From positions 1-64,000 of the forward strand of contig CAYXAP010000020.1 in assembly GCA_964462035.1 (NCBI GenBank): DNA of 64,000 nucleotides, written 5' to 3'. Source of the stretch: UBA1660 sp964462035. Lineage in GTDB: Bacteria; Myxococcota_A; Polyangia; Polyangiales; Houyiibacteriaceae. Under the pieces are notes generated by a model, which saw only the letters and a program-made list of their open reading frames with translations, had not been told where the DNA came from and did no database searches. The translations under genes and the position numbers were made by a program. Positions within the stretch are counted from its first letter, which is position 1, and the number at the start of each line of letters is the position of its first letter. Below, piece after piece: positions 34,092 to 42,900 of the stretch.

Positions 34092-35452
34092 GCGGCCTCC
34101 ACCTTCTTCTTTTCGCCCTTCGCCGGGGACGGACCACGCGCCGCACGTCGGTGCGCTTCGGAGAGCACTTTCCCGGACTTGCGATCCAAGACGAGCACCT
34201 CCGCGCGAAGCGGCGCGAGCGCCGTCAGCACCTCGTCGAGCGCCACTGCGTCACTCGCCTCGAGCGGCGCGGGCTCGGTGAGGAGCCGACGCATGGCCGA
34301 GCGCGGCTTCGGCGTGGCGAGGCCGTCCACGCCCACGACGATGCGAACGCGCCCGGCTCGTGGGCGGAGCGCGGCGACGGTCCGCTCGAGCCACGGGCCG
34401 GGTTCGGCCGGAACGAAGACGACCAGCGACGCCGGCCCGCGCTTCTCGGCGCGCCGCAGGAAGGGCTCGAGGTGGGTCGCTCCGTCGCCGACGGGCGTGG
34501 AGGCCGAGCGAACGATGGCGTCGAGCGCCTCGCCGATCGAGCTGGTGGGCTCCGGGTGTCCATCGGCTCCGAAGGACCACTCTTCACCGAGCGAGACGCT
34601 CTCGATCGCGACCCGGGCCGCACCGGCGCTGGCCTCGTCCGCGCTGCCGCTCACGAGGTAGGCGACCGTCCGACGAGCTCGCGTCAGCGCGCGCTCGGGC
34701 ATGCGCACGACGAGCTTCTTCGTCCGGGCATAGACCTTCCAGTGGATGAAGCGTGCGGGATCCCCTGGCGCGTAGCGGCGGAGCTCGGTGCGATCGCCCT
34801 CGGCGACGCCCATCGGGTGCGGCCAGTCCTCGCCGCCCGCGAAGGACGTGAGCACTGGCAATCGGGTCAGCTTCCCTTTGTGCGGGAGGATGCGAAGCTC
34901 GAGTGAATCCTCGTCGCGCAGACCGAGCCCGGCCAAGCGGAAGGCGTCCCGGACCCGGAAGCGGCGACGAAGGCCCGACCGCTCGCCGCGTCGGTGCGCC
35001 ACCAGCCGCTCGAAGCGCTTCCCGAGCCGCTCTTCGACGTCGAGCGTGACGTCGGCGGGCGCCTCCAGCTCCCAATCGGACTGGAGCAGCGGGATCCATC
35101 CGTCGCGCGGGAGCTCGAAGCCGCTCGGCTGGGGCCGCTCGGTCTCCAGCTCGAGCCAGCGCTCGCCCTCCTCACGCGCCTGGCGTCGCTTCCGCACGCG
35201 AACGCCGATCAGCAGGGCTCCGGCGAGGACCGCGGCGGTGGACAGAGAGACCAGCCCGACCGTCACCCAGCCCACCACGAGAAGGGTGAGATCGACCATC
35301 TGGTAGCTCGCCCCCAGCGCCAAGGCGGCCACCGCGACCCCGAGGAGCCCGAGCAGCGTCCAGGGAAAGCGATCGGCGAGCCGGCGCCCGAGCGCCCGCA
35401 ATCGGGCGGCTCGGGAGGGGCGGGCGTCGGGGGCGGGGGCGGGCTCGGTCAT
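34088..35452 (-). CDS. DUF58 domain protein, first gene of the MoxR cluster
   Basis: A 454-residue protein with two membrane helices near residues 30-75 (WTLLGLLGVAVAALALGA; LVVGWVTVGLVSLSTAAVLA). It then carries the DUF58 signature: RYAPGDPARFIHWKVYARTK, where GD-R-IHW-AR is invariant in the family. The C-terminal 200 residues contain a VWA-like fold (ASLVVFVPAEPG, VRIVVGVDGL). DUF58 proteins are partners of MoxR ATPases and transglutaminase-like proteins. The tail is Lys-rich. It starts a four-gene overlapping operon (DUF58, transglutaminase, MoxR, TPR) and is divergent from the response-regulator gene. Confidence 0.9.
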   Translation of the reverse strand: MTEPAPAPDARPSRAARLRALGRRLADRFPWTLLGLLGVAVAALALGASYQMVDLTLLVVGWVTVGLVSLSTAAVLAGALLIGVRVRKRRQAREEGERWLELETERPQPSGFELPRDGWIPLLQSDWELEAPADVTLDVEERLGKRFERLVAHRRGERSGLRRRFRVRDAFRLAGLGLRDEDSLELRILPHKGKLTRLPVLTSFAGGEDWPHPMGVAEGDRTELRRYAPGDPARFIHWKVYARTKKLVVRMPERALTRARRTVAYLVSGSADEASAGAARVAIESVSLGEEWSFGADGHPEPTSSIGEALDAIVRSASTPVGDGATHLEPFLRRAEKRGPASLVVFVPAEPGPWLERTVAALRPRAGRVRIVVGVDGLATPKPRSAMRRLLTEPAPLEASDAVALDEVLTALAPLRAEVLVLDRKSGKVLSEAHRRAARGPSPAKGEKKKVEAA

Positions 35453-35591
35453 GGGGTTCGGACGGCCGATGGCCTGTCTTACACGGCACCGGGGAGCACG
35501 ACCATCGGGACGAGGAAAGGTTCTGTCGATGGGCCTCGGAGGGCTCGGAGGATGAATCGAGCTGTCCCTGACGCAACAGTGTGGCTGTAAG

Positions 35592-35638
35592 TCCCATTCC
35601 AGGGGGCCCCAATGGGTGGCCCCCTCCAGGGATTGGGA
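35592..35638. repeat. Long imperfect inverted repeat upstream of the response regulator
   Basis: A perfect 7-bp GGGGGCC/GGCCCCC core with a 9-base loop (CCAATGGGT) extends outward through an A-T pair, a 4-base bulge and a further run (TCCCA and TCC pairing with GGA and TGGGA) to about 16 bp. No T-tract follows on either strand. It sits in the 244-base gap between divergent genes; the rest of that gap shows nothing recognisable. Confidence 0.5.
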
Positions 35639-35684
35639 TGTCGGTGACGTGGAAAGGGCCATCGACATCCAGGAAAAAGCCGGG

Positions 35685-35690
35685 CAGACT
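35685..35690 (+). promoter_or_regulatory. Weak -10-like box of the response regulator
   Basis: CAGACT lies 6 bases before the ATG at 35697. It matches the spacing of the leaderless pattern but the hexamer is weak. Confidence 0.3.
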
Positions 35691-35696
35691 GTAGCC

Positions 35697-36146
35697 ATGT
35701 CGAGTCGAAGGGTCTTGGTGGTCGATGACGACCCGGGAATGCGAGCCCTGCTCAGCCGCGCGGCGAAGCACGCCGGGTTGGAGCCCTTCGAAGCGGGTTC
35801 ACTGAACGCCGCTCTCATTCGCGCACACGAGGTCCTTCCGATCGGTGTCGTGACGGATTGGGATCTCGGCGATGGTCACGGCGGACAGCTCTTCGACCTG
35901 CTCAAGGAGCGCCTCGGAGAGGAGATGCCCGGCATCCTGCTCACGGCGCGCGCCGAAGACCTCGACGAAGAAGACACCGAGCCTTTCCTCGACGTGCTCG
36001 AGAAGCCCTTCGACCTCGCGACGCTCTTGGACGCGTTCCGAGTCATTCGATGGCGCGCTCGCCCGAAGGCCGTCTCCGGCCGTGAGCTTCAGCCCGTGGT
36101 CGCCGACATCTTGGGAGCCGACCCGATCGCTGAAGGCGATGGCTGA
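35697..36146 (+). CDS. Single-domain response regulator (CheY-like)
   Basis: A 149-residue receiver-only protein. The acidic pocket VLVVDDDPG (Asp10-Asp12), phospho-acceptor Asp54 in VVTDWDLGDGHGG, the switch Thr83 in LLTAR, and Lys103 in LEKPFD are all conserved. It should accept phosphate from a histidine kinase, but none is in the window. There is no output domain; the C-terminal 30 residues (RELQPVVADILGADPIAEGD) are unrecognised. The ATG at 35697 is chosen over an upstream frame. Its stop overlaps the next gene's start by one base (TGATG). Confidence 0.92.
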   Translation: MSSRRVLVVDDDPGMRALLSRAAKHAGLEPFEAGSLNAALIRAHEVLPIGVVTDWDLGDGHGGQLFDLLKERLGEEMPGILLTARAEDLDEEDTEPFLDVLEKPFDLATLLDAFRVIRWRARPKAVSGRELQPVVADILGADPIAEGDG

Positions 36147-36583
36147 TGGCCCCGGCCCTCGAAGCCGAGGTCCGGGCCGCCAACGAAGCTTTCTACCTCG
36201 CCTTTCGAGAGCGTGACGTCGACGCCATGGAGCGCCTCTGGGCTCAGGAGGCGCCGGTGGCGTGCATGCATCCCGGCATGGGTGTGGTGATCGGTCGTGG
36301 AGCCGTGCTCGCGAGCTGGCGCGGCATCCTTCGCCACCCCGGCGCACCGAGCCTCTCGTGTTCGAAGGTCACGGTGCACCTGCTCGGGACGAGCGCGTTC
36401 GTCACCTGCCTGGAAGGGCAGAAGGGAAAGCGCGCACGCCTGATCGCCACCAACGTCTTCGTGCGCGAAGACGGTCACTGGCGATTGGTACATCACCACG
36501 CCGCGCCGCTCGCACCGAGCGCGATCCCCGATCGCCCGCCGACCGATCCGGACCTGCAGATCGATCCGAGCGAGTGGAACTGA
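36146..36583 (+). CDS. NTF2/SnoaL-like protein
   Basis: A 145-residue protein with the cone-shaped NTF2-like fold pattern: ANEAFYLAFRERDVDAMERL, WAQEAPVACMHPGMGVVIGR, GAVLASWRGILRH, KVTVHLLGTSAFVTCLEGQ, and REDGHWRLVHHHAAPL. The His-rich end HWRLVHHHAAP matches SnoaL-like domains that bind small hydrophobic ligands or act as simple isomerases. No signal peptide is present. It is coupled to the response regulator by a one-base overlap. Substrate unknown. Confidence 0.85.
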   Translation: MAPALEAEVRAANEAFYLAFRERDVDAMERLWAQEAPVACMHPGMGVVIGRGAVLASWRGILRHPGAPSLSCSKVTVHLLGTSAFVTCLEGQKGKRARLIATNVFVREDGHWRLVHHHAAPLAPSAIPDRPPTDPDLQIDPSEWN

Positions 36584-36608
36584 CTTTGCGGCGAGGGCCG
36601 CGATGGGA

Positions 36609-36614
36609 GACTCT
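36609..36614 (+). promoter_or_regulatory. -10-like box before the GYGQQ protein
   Basis: GACTCT followed by 6 bases and ATG at 36621. It resembles the TACTCT boxes at 12530 and 47027 and supports the inner start for the next gene. Confidence 0.3.
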
Positions 36615-36620
36615 CTGCTC

Positions 36621-37337
36621 ATGAGACTGTCAGTGGGGGTTCTGGTCATCGCGGTGTGTGCCTCGAGCACGGTCGTGCTCGCCCAGGAAGCGGAGTCGGA
36701 GGGGAACGAAGGCGGAGTGCCGGTCGTCGAAGGCGAGCACCCCGGTGTCGTGATCGTGGAACAGCAGGACCCGCCACCGCCGCCGGGCTACGAGGACGAG
36801 GAGCTGACTCCGGTCCCCGTGCAGGAGCAGGAGCAGCCGCCGGGCTACGGCCAGCAGCCCGCCCCCGGCTACGGTCAGCAGCAGCCGGCGTACGGTCAGC
36901 AGCAGCCCGGGTACGGCTACGGCCAGCAGGCTCGCTACCACCGCGAGCCCTACGTGGAAGGCATGCCCCTACCGCCGAACGCGCAGGTGGTCACCCGCGT
37001 GCGAAAAGGCCTCCTCGTCCCCGGCATCGTGATGTTCGTGGCGGGCTACCTCTCGATGGTCTTCACCTATACGTTCATGGATGACGTCAGCCGGGAACCG
37101 CCCCCGGGGATGTTGGTGCCGCTCGTCGGTCCCTTCTTCCTCATGCCAGATGCATCCGAGGCTGGCCGGACCCTCCTCGGCTTCGACGCGCTCTTGCAGA
37201 TCGGCGGCATGACCATGCTGATCCTCGGCGCGACGCTGAAGGCCAAGTACGTGACCTGGTACGGCGACTCGAACATCCGCGTCGCGCCGCTCGCCTCCAG
37301 GAGCGGCGGTGGCATGCAACTGTCGGTCGCGTTCTGA
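36621..37337 (+). CDS. Secreted/membrane protein with GYGQQ low-complexity repeats
   Basis: A 238-residue protein with a signal sequence (RLSVGVLVIAVCASSTVVLA, cleavage near LAQ), an acidic/Pro region, then about 50 residues of Gly-Tyr-Gln-Pro repeats (PGYGQQPAPGYGQQQPAYGQ). Two membrane helices follow, LLVPGIVMFVAGYLSMVFTY and LLQIGGMTMLILGATLKA. It ends in a short strand MQLSVAF. The ATG at 36621 is preferred to 36603 because it starts the signal peptide directly and has a -10-like box 6 bases upstream. No family is recognised. Confidence 0.7.
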   Translation: MRLSVGVLVIAVCASSTVVLAQEAESEGNEGGVPVVEGEHPGVVIVEQQDPPPPPGYEDEELTPVPVQEQEQPPGYGQQPAPGYGQQQPAYGQQQPGYGYGQQARYHREPYVEGMPLPPNAQVVTRVRKGLLVPGIVMFVAGYLSMVFTYTFMDDVSREPPPGMLVPLVGPFFLMPDASEAGRTLLGFDALLQIGGMTMLILGATLKAKYVTWYGDSNIRVAPLASRSGGGMQLSVAF

Positions 37338-37396
37338 TCCGCGGCGCGTTGTTGCAGACCACCCGCTCGCGGTAGCGTCCGCGCGGGGAGGTCGCG

Positions 37397-39859
37397 ATGA
37401 CGCGTGTGCTGTGCCTGGCTCTGTTGCTCGCCTGTGGTGCCGACGAGGGCACCAGATCGGGAGGAGAGGCCACCGAGAGGAGCGGTGAAACGGAAGCCGC
37501 ACCGGAAGGTCGCGTGCGCGAGGGCGCGGAAGCGACCGCCGAAGCGGGCGCGCCCCGACCGAACCGCTCCGCCGGACCGGCCCGCGCCGGCTTTCAGGTG
37601 GTGCCTCAGCGGATGCACCGTCGCTCGGTCACGACGATCACGATCTTCGGCAGTCACGCGGCGGCCGGAACGGCGCGAGGCATGGTCACCATCTTCGACG
37701 TTCCTTCGGGCCACGTTCGCGCCGCCCGTCGACTCTTCTTCGGTGCGGTCGACGAGCTGCGCGTGAGCGATGACCGTAAACGGATCCTCGCGCTCGGTTC
37801 GGGCACCGGTGAGGACGACACGCCGGTCGAGGCGGTCGTGTGGGATCTCGAGGTGGACCGAGTCTGGCCGGTGCCGAACGACTACTCCTACATTCGGGCG
37901 ATGTCGCCGGATGGCCGGTACGTCGCCACGATCCCGGCGCAGACGGGCGACGAGCCCGCAGAGGTCGAGCTCGCCGAGGTGTTCGGGGGCGACTCGCGCA
38001 CGCGCCGACTCGACGACACCATCGGCGACGTCTTCTTCTCGAGCGACTCGCGCACTCTCTTCGTTCTCGGGGACGGGCAGCTCCGACGGCTCGGTGTGCC
38101 CGGGCTCCGCCCGCGAGGAGACGCATGGCCGGCTTCGGGTAGCCTCGCTGCGCGCAACCCGTCGGGCGACCTCGTCGCGCTGCTCGGCAACACTTCCGTG
38201 TCCATTCGCTCGCTGGAAGACGGCGAGGAAAAGGCAGAGCTGACGGCCCCCGATCGCGTGAACGGGGTCCAGTGGTCCCCCGACGGGAGTCGCCTCGCCG
38301 TGAACGGTCGGCGTGGGCGGATCTTCAGTGGCGACGACTGGGCCACGACCCAGGACTTCACGAGCGGGAGTCGCCTGGATCTGGTGAGCGACACCCCCGC
38401 CTCGCTCGTCCGGGCGAGCGGCAAGATCGTCTACACGCCGGTCGACGGGAGCGACCCCTTCGAGCTCGAGCCGGAGCTCCACCAGGGCGTGGCCTTCCCG
38501 CTCCGCGCGGGCTGGTTCCTCTACGGCCACCAGGGCGACGTCTACATCGCGAACGTGGAGCGGCAGCGCTCCCGGCGCCTGGTTCGCGGCGGCTCCGGGG
38601 AGCGCTCGGCGTGGGGGGCGAGCGTCGACGACTCCGCCATCACGCTCCACGGACGGGGCTGGAGCGAGCGCTTCGGTGAAGCGGCCCCCGAGGCCGAGTC
38701 GGCCGCCGGTGCAGCCGCAGAGGCACCGATGCCCGACTTCCCGGGATACGAGCAACAGCCCTACGTGGAACGGATGGCGAGCTCGACCGACGGAAAGCTG
38801 CATGTCGTCCTCGTGGACCCGACCGGCGACGCGAAGCCCTTCCTGGTGAACCGAGGGGGCAATGCACCCATCCCACTCCGAGAGCCGGCGGGGCGCGAGG
38901 GCTTCGGGATCTACTGCGGCCTCGACTACGACGAGGAGTACGGAGAGGAGACCTACTACTGCGAGCAGACCGCGGAGTTCGCTCCGAACGCGGAGTGGTT
39001 CGTGGTCGGCGGCGCCGAAGCCACCGCGTCGTTCGACGCCAGCGGTCGTCGCCTCGGCACGACCGGCTCGGTGCGCTGGGTGCGCTTCGTCGGTGACGAC
39101 AAGGCGCTGATCCATACCCCGAACGGCGCGCTCCTCCTCACCGGAAAGGACCTCCACGAGAGCGGCGTGCTCTTCCGCGCACGCGAGCGAATGAGCGCCT
39201 TCGCCACGACGAGCGACGACCAACGCTGGGTGGCCGCCGTGCGAGGCGCAGCACTCGCGATCTACGACGTGACCGCCAACGAGCGGAAGCACGTGATCAC
39301 GCTTCCGGCGCGCGCGATGGGGTCACCGGTCTTCGTCGGCGACGGTCTCGTGCAGGTGCGCGTGCAGGGGGCGTTCGTGTGGTACCGGCTGGAGGCCGGG
39401 GACCAAGCCCGGAAGGTGGAGCTGGACCACATCCTCGCGATCGACGACGAACGCACGCATGCTCTGACCTGCGGGGAAGACCGGCTCCGCCACGTGACCC
39501 TCGCCGATCCCGAGCAGAGCAAGGACCTCGGGCCCTGTCCGCTCGACGCGCGCGAGGTGGGCTTCGACCACGAGCGGGTGTGGTGGGTCGAGGGCTCCCG
39601 CGCCCACGTGGTGCGCCTCTCGGATGCGGAACACTTGATCGTCGGCGCCTACCTGCTGCGGCGTCCGCTCCGCTACGCGTTCACGCCGAGGGGGCACTTC
39701 TGGACCAACCGTCCGGACGCCCTGCGTTCGCTGCGCGTCCGGATGCCTGGCCCCGTGCTGGACGCGGACACCCCAGTGCCGGAGGCGGCCTGGGTCCGTG
39801 AGTCGCTGATCGGTGACTTCCTCGCCGACCGCGACCTCGGCGACGCACCAGAGCGCTGA
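37397..39859 (+). CDS. Large beta-propeller-like lipoprotein
   Basis: An 820-residue predicted lipoprotein: lipobox ALLLACGAD, an Ala/Glu-rich linker, then repeated strand units of WD40/TolB-like type. Examples are ARGMVTIFDVPSGHVRAARR, YIRAMSPDGRYVATIP, VNGVQWSPDGSRLAVNGRRG and RWVAAVRGAALAIYDV. Two partial propellers seem present, separated around residue 440 by an acidic stretch (GFGIYCGLDYDEEYGEETYY). A GGGGAGG ribosome-binding site sits 5 bases before the ATG, so this gene is not leaderless. Function unknown; an envelope scaffold is likely. Confidence 0.8.
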   Translation: MTRVLCLALLLACGADEGTRSGGEATERSGETEAAPEGRVREGAEATAEAGAPRPNRSAGPARAGFQVVPQRMHRRSVTTITIFGSHAAAGTARGMVTIFDVPSGHVRAARRLFFGAVDELRVSDDRKRILALGSGTGEDDTPVEAVVWDLEVDRVWPVPNDYSYIRAMSPDGRYVATIPAQTGDEPAEVELAEVFGGDSRTRRLDDTIGDVFFSSDSRTLFVLGDGQLRRLGVPGLRPRGDAWPASGSLAARNPSGDLVALLGNTSVSIRSLEDGEEKAELTAPDRVNGVQWSPDGSRLAVNGRRGRIFSGDDWATTQDFTSGSRLDLVSDTPASLVRASGKIVYTPVDGSDPFELEPELHQGVAFPLRAGWFLYGHQGDVYIANVERQRSRRLVRGGSGERSAWGASVDDSAITLHGRGWSERFGEAAPEAESAAGAAAEAPMPDFPGYEQQPYVERMASSTDGKLHVVLVDPTGDAKPFLVNRGGNAPIPLREPAGREGFGIYCGLDYDEEYGEETYYCEQTAEFAPNAEWFVVGGAEATASFDASGRRLGTTGSVRWVRFVGDDKALIHTPNGALLLTGKDLHESGVLFRARERMSAFATTSDDQRWVAAVRGAALAIYDVTANERKHVITLPARAMGSPVFVGDGLVQVRVQGAFVWYRLEAGDQARKVELDHILAIDDERTHALTCGEDRLRHVTLADPEQSKDLGPCPLDAREVGFDHERVWWVEGSRAHVVRLSDAEHLIVGAYLLRRPLRYAFTPRGHFWTNRPDALRSLRVRMPGPVLDADTPVPEAAWVRESLIGDFLADRDLGDAPER

Positions 39860-39978
39860 CCTCGATCCTCCCGCCGAGTGGAGGCCGCCTCCGACGGACG
39901 ATTCAGGACTCACGCCTCATCAGTCTCTGGTTGGAGAGCCTCCCCTCAGCGGTACGAATAAGGTACAGTGCCGCTGAA

Positions 39979-42900
39979 ATGACGCATGCTCTTCGGAATC
40001 GCGTAGCCGGGTGGCGAACCTGGCTCGCACTCGCGGTGTTCTGCCTCGCGCTGGGCTGCGGGGACGACGACTCTTCGGACGGGGCGGACGACGCGGGTGC
40101 GGGCGATGCCGGAGAGGTGGGCGACGGCGGTTCGGCCGAAGATGGCGGCGCCCTCGACGGGTTCGTGGACGCCGCCCTTCCGGATGCCGGCGAGAGCGAC
40201 GGCGGCTTGCCGTACTGCGGTGACGGTACCGTCGACGACGGCGAAGAGTGCGACGAGGGCAGCGCGAACAGCGACACCGCGATGGACGGATGTCGCACGG
40301 ACTGCACGCGCGCCCGTTGTGGTGACGGTGTGCCGGACACCGGCGAGGAGTGCGACACCGGACCGCTGCGCTCCGACGTCTTCCCCGACCTCTGCCGAAC
40401 CGACTGCACCCTTCCCCGGTGCGGCGACGCGATCGTGGATACCGGGGAGGTCTGCGACACCGGCCTGATGAATTCGGACTACCGCGCCGATGCGTGTCGC
40501 ACCAACTGCATGCTCCCGACCTGCGGCGACGGCGCCGTGGACACCGATGAAGAGTGCGACACCGGCCCAGACCGTTCGGACACGGAGCCACTCGCGTGCC
40601 GTCTCGACTGCACCAACTCGACCTGCGGTGATGGTCTGCTCGACGAGGGCGAGCAGTGCGACGACGGGGCAGAGAACGCTGACCGCAACGACACCTGCCG
40701 AACCGACTGCACCCTTCCCCGCTGTGGTGATGGGATCGTCGACCACCGCGAGCAATGCGATGGCGGCCCTGGCTGTCGGCCGCGCTTCTGCAGGTGGGAC
40801 TACGTGACGGGCGACGCTCCCGTCCCGGTCGCCTACGACGACGACGACATGCCCTACGACGCTTGCGTCCCGGCGACCTCGGCGCTCTGCACGGAGTTCC
40901 TCGGCGAGACGTGGAGCGAGTTCAACGTCGTCGTCCGCGGTCGCGAGCGGATCGGCCCGACCTACCCGTGCTGGGAGTACTACACGATCGCGTGTTCGCG
41001 GTGCCCGTACTGGGACCTCACGAGCTGCGCAGACGTCACCTCCGCTCCAGCGATCTGCCAGGGCCCTGGCCTCGGGGTGTGTCGCGTCATCGAGTTCGAA
41101 TCGTGCCCGAGCGGCTTCGACCTGAGCATGTGCGCGAGCTCTACGTTTCGACAGCAGCGCGCGCCGCTCTACGACCCGGTGTGCCGAAGTCCGGTCGAGT
41201 CGCGCTGCGAGAGTCTCGCGCGGGACGCTTGCCCGAGCGACATCGACGCGTGCGCCGCCTACGAGGCGGACGGCACCGCACCCGCAGGCTGCAGCTGGTA
41301 CCTCAGCACCCGATGTCCCGGGGTCATCTCGACCGCGTGTCCGAGCATCACCACCGAGACCTGTAGCGACACCGCGACCGCTCTCGCGGGGCGACACTCG
41401 GCGTGTACGGACTACCTGATGACTCGCTGCGCAGGCTGGGAAGACCGACTCTGCCCGGAGACGACCATCCAGCCGATCACGGCCGAGCTCTGCTCCGAGT
41501 CCTACGGCATCCTCACGTCGCGCTACCCGGTCGAGTGCCACGACTGGCTCGAGCTGCAATGCCGCGGCGAGGTCGCGGCCCAAGCGCAGACCACCTACAC
41601 GACGGCGGGCGGCTGCCCGAGCGAGACGACCCGAGTGGACGCTGGCGGGGACTTCGTGAACCGGACCGACAGCGTGTCCGACCCCGCACGCCACGATTGC
41701 CCAATCTACGCCTACGAGCCCGCGCCGGCCGCGCTCGTGTCCTTCGACGCGACCCCGCTCGAGTACACGCTCGCCGACGCCGACACGACGCTCTACGAGC
41801 GCGATCTCGGCACCGTCGCCGTCGGCAGCTGCGCGGAGTACGTGGAGCAGCGCTTCCACACCTACAACGTCTTCCGGGCCTACACCGAGCGCTTCTACGA
41901 CGACGCCCGCCGGGTGCACCAACTGGCCTACTCGGACGACGACGCCCTGGTCGACTACGCGATCGGGCATCGCGCACTCACCATCGGCCAGCCCTTCCAA
42001 CACTACGGCGGCGGTGCACTGCCCGGCGACTTCGCGCTCGGCATGGACGGCGGCTGGACGCCGAAGAACGACTTCTACCGTCTGATGTGGACGCAGAACG
42101 CGGAGATCCGCGACGTCCTCCTCAACATCGCCGACCACCTGACCACCCTCGAGAACGCCCTCGACCCGATGGCCGAAGCACGCAACCAGGAGATCCTGAA
42201 CAAGCTGTCGGGCCAGGAGCTGACCTACCTCACGCGCACGGTCCGCGGCGCGGACGACGGGTGGCACCATCACCAGGACATGAGCGACGCCTACGGGGCG
42301 CGCGGCGTCAGCGACGAGGTCCTCTCGTTCAACTGGGGTCTCCGCGACCAGTTCAACCAGCTCATGGACGAGCGGAAGGCGCTCGTCGCTCAACGCGACG
42401 AGGTTCGCGTGGTCATCGGCGGCATGGACCCGATCGGCGACCGCATCCGAGCCGACATCCTCGCGATCGACAAGGACATCCACCAGCTGCTGAAGAAGGC
42501 CGATGCGCGTGGGTGCTTCAACCTCACGCGAGACGCGACCGGCGAGGTGATCCCGCACGCCTGCGACTGGGCGCCGCAGGACTTCGTCGAAGACGTGCAG
42601 ACCATGTTCGAGCTCGGCATGGAACGAGAGCTCGAGCGCTGCGAGCAGCTCGCGCCCGCGGACTTCTCCAGCCTCTCGATGGGCTACACCTACCTCTCGG
42701 GTACGACCTTCCGAACGGAGACCGCGGACCCGACGCTGGGCTCGCTCGCCTTCCAGACCTACCTCGACCGGCAGGAGTACACCTACGCCAACCTGGACGA
42801 CGCCTTCGATACCGAGAACCCGCTGCGCGCGCCCACCTACGGCGAGAGCTACGGCGTCGCCGACACCATCGGCATCCCGGACTGGTTCGGCGCGGGCTAC

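Noticed and set aside
37067..39292. 741-codon antisense open frame over the beta-propeller lipoprotein
   Set aside because: The sense gene has a ribosome-binding site, lipobox and propeller repeats; the antisense frame shows none of these.
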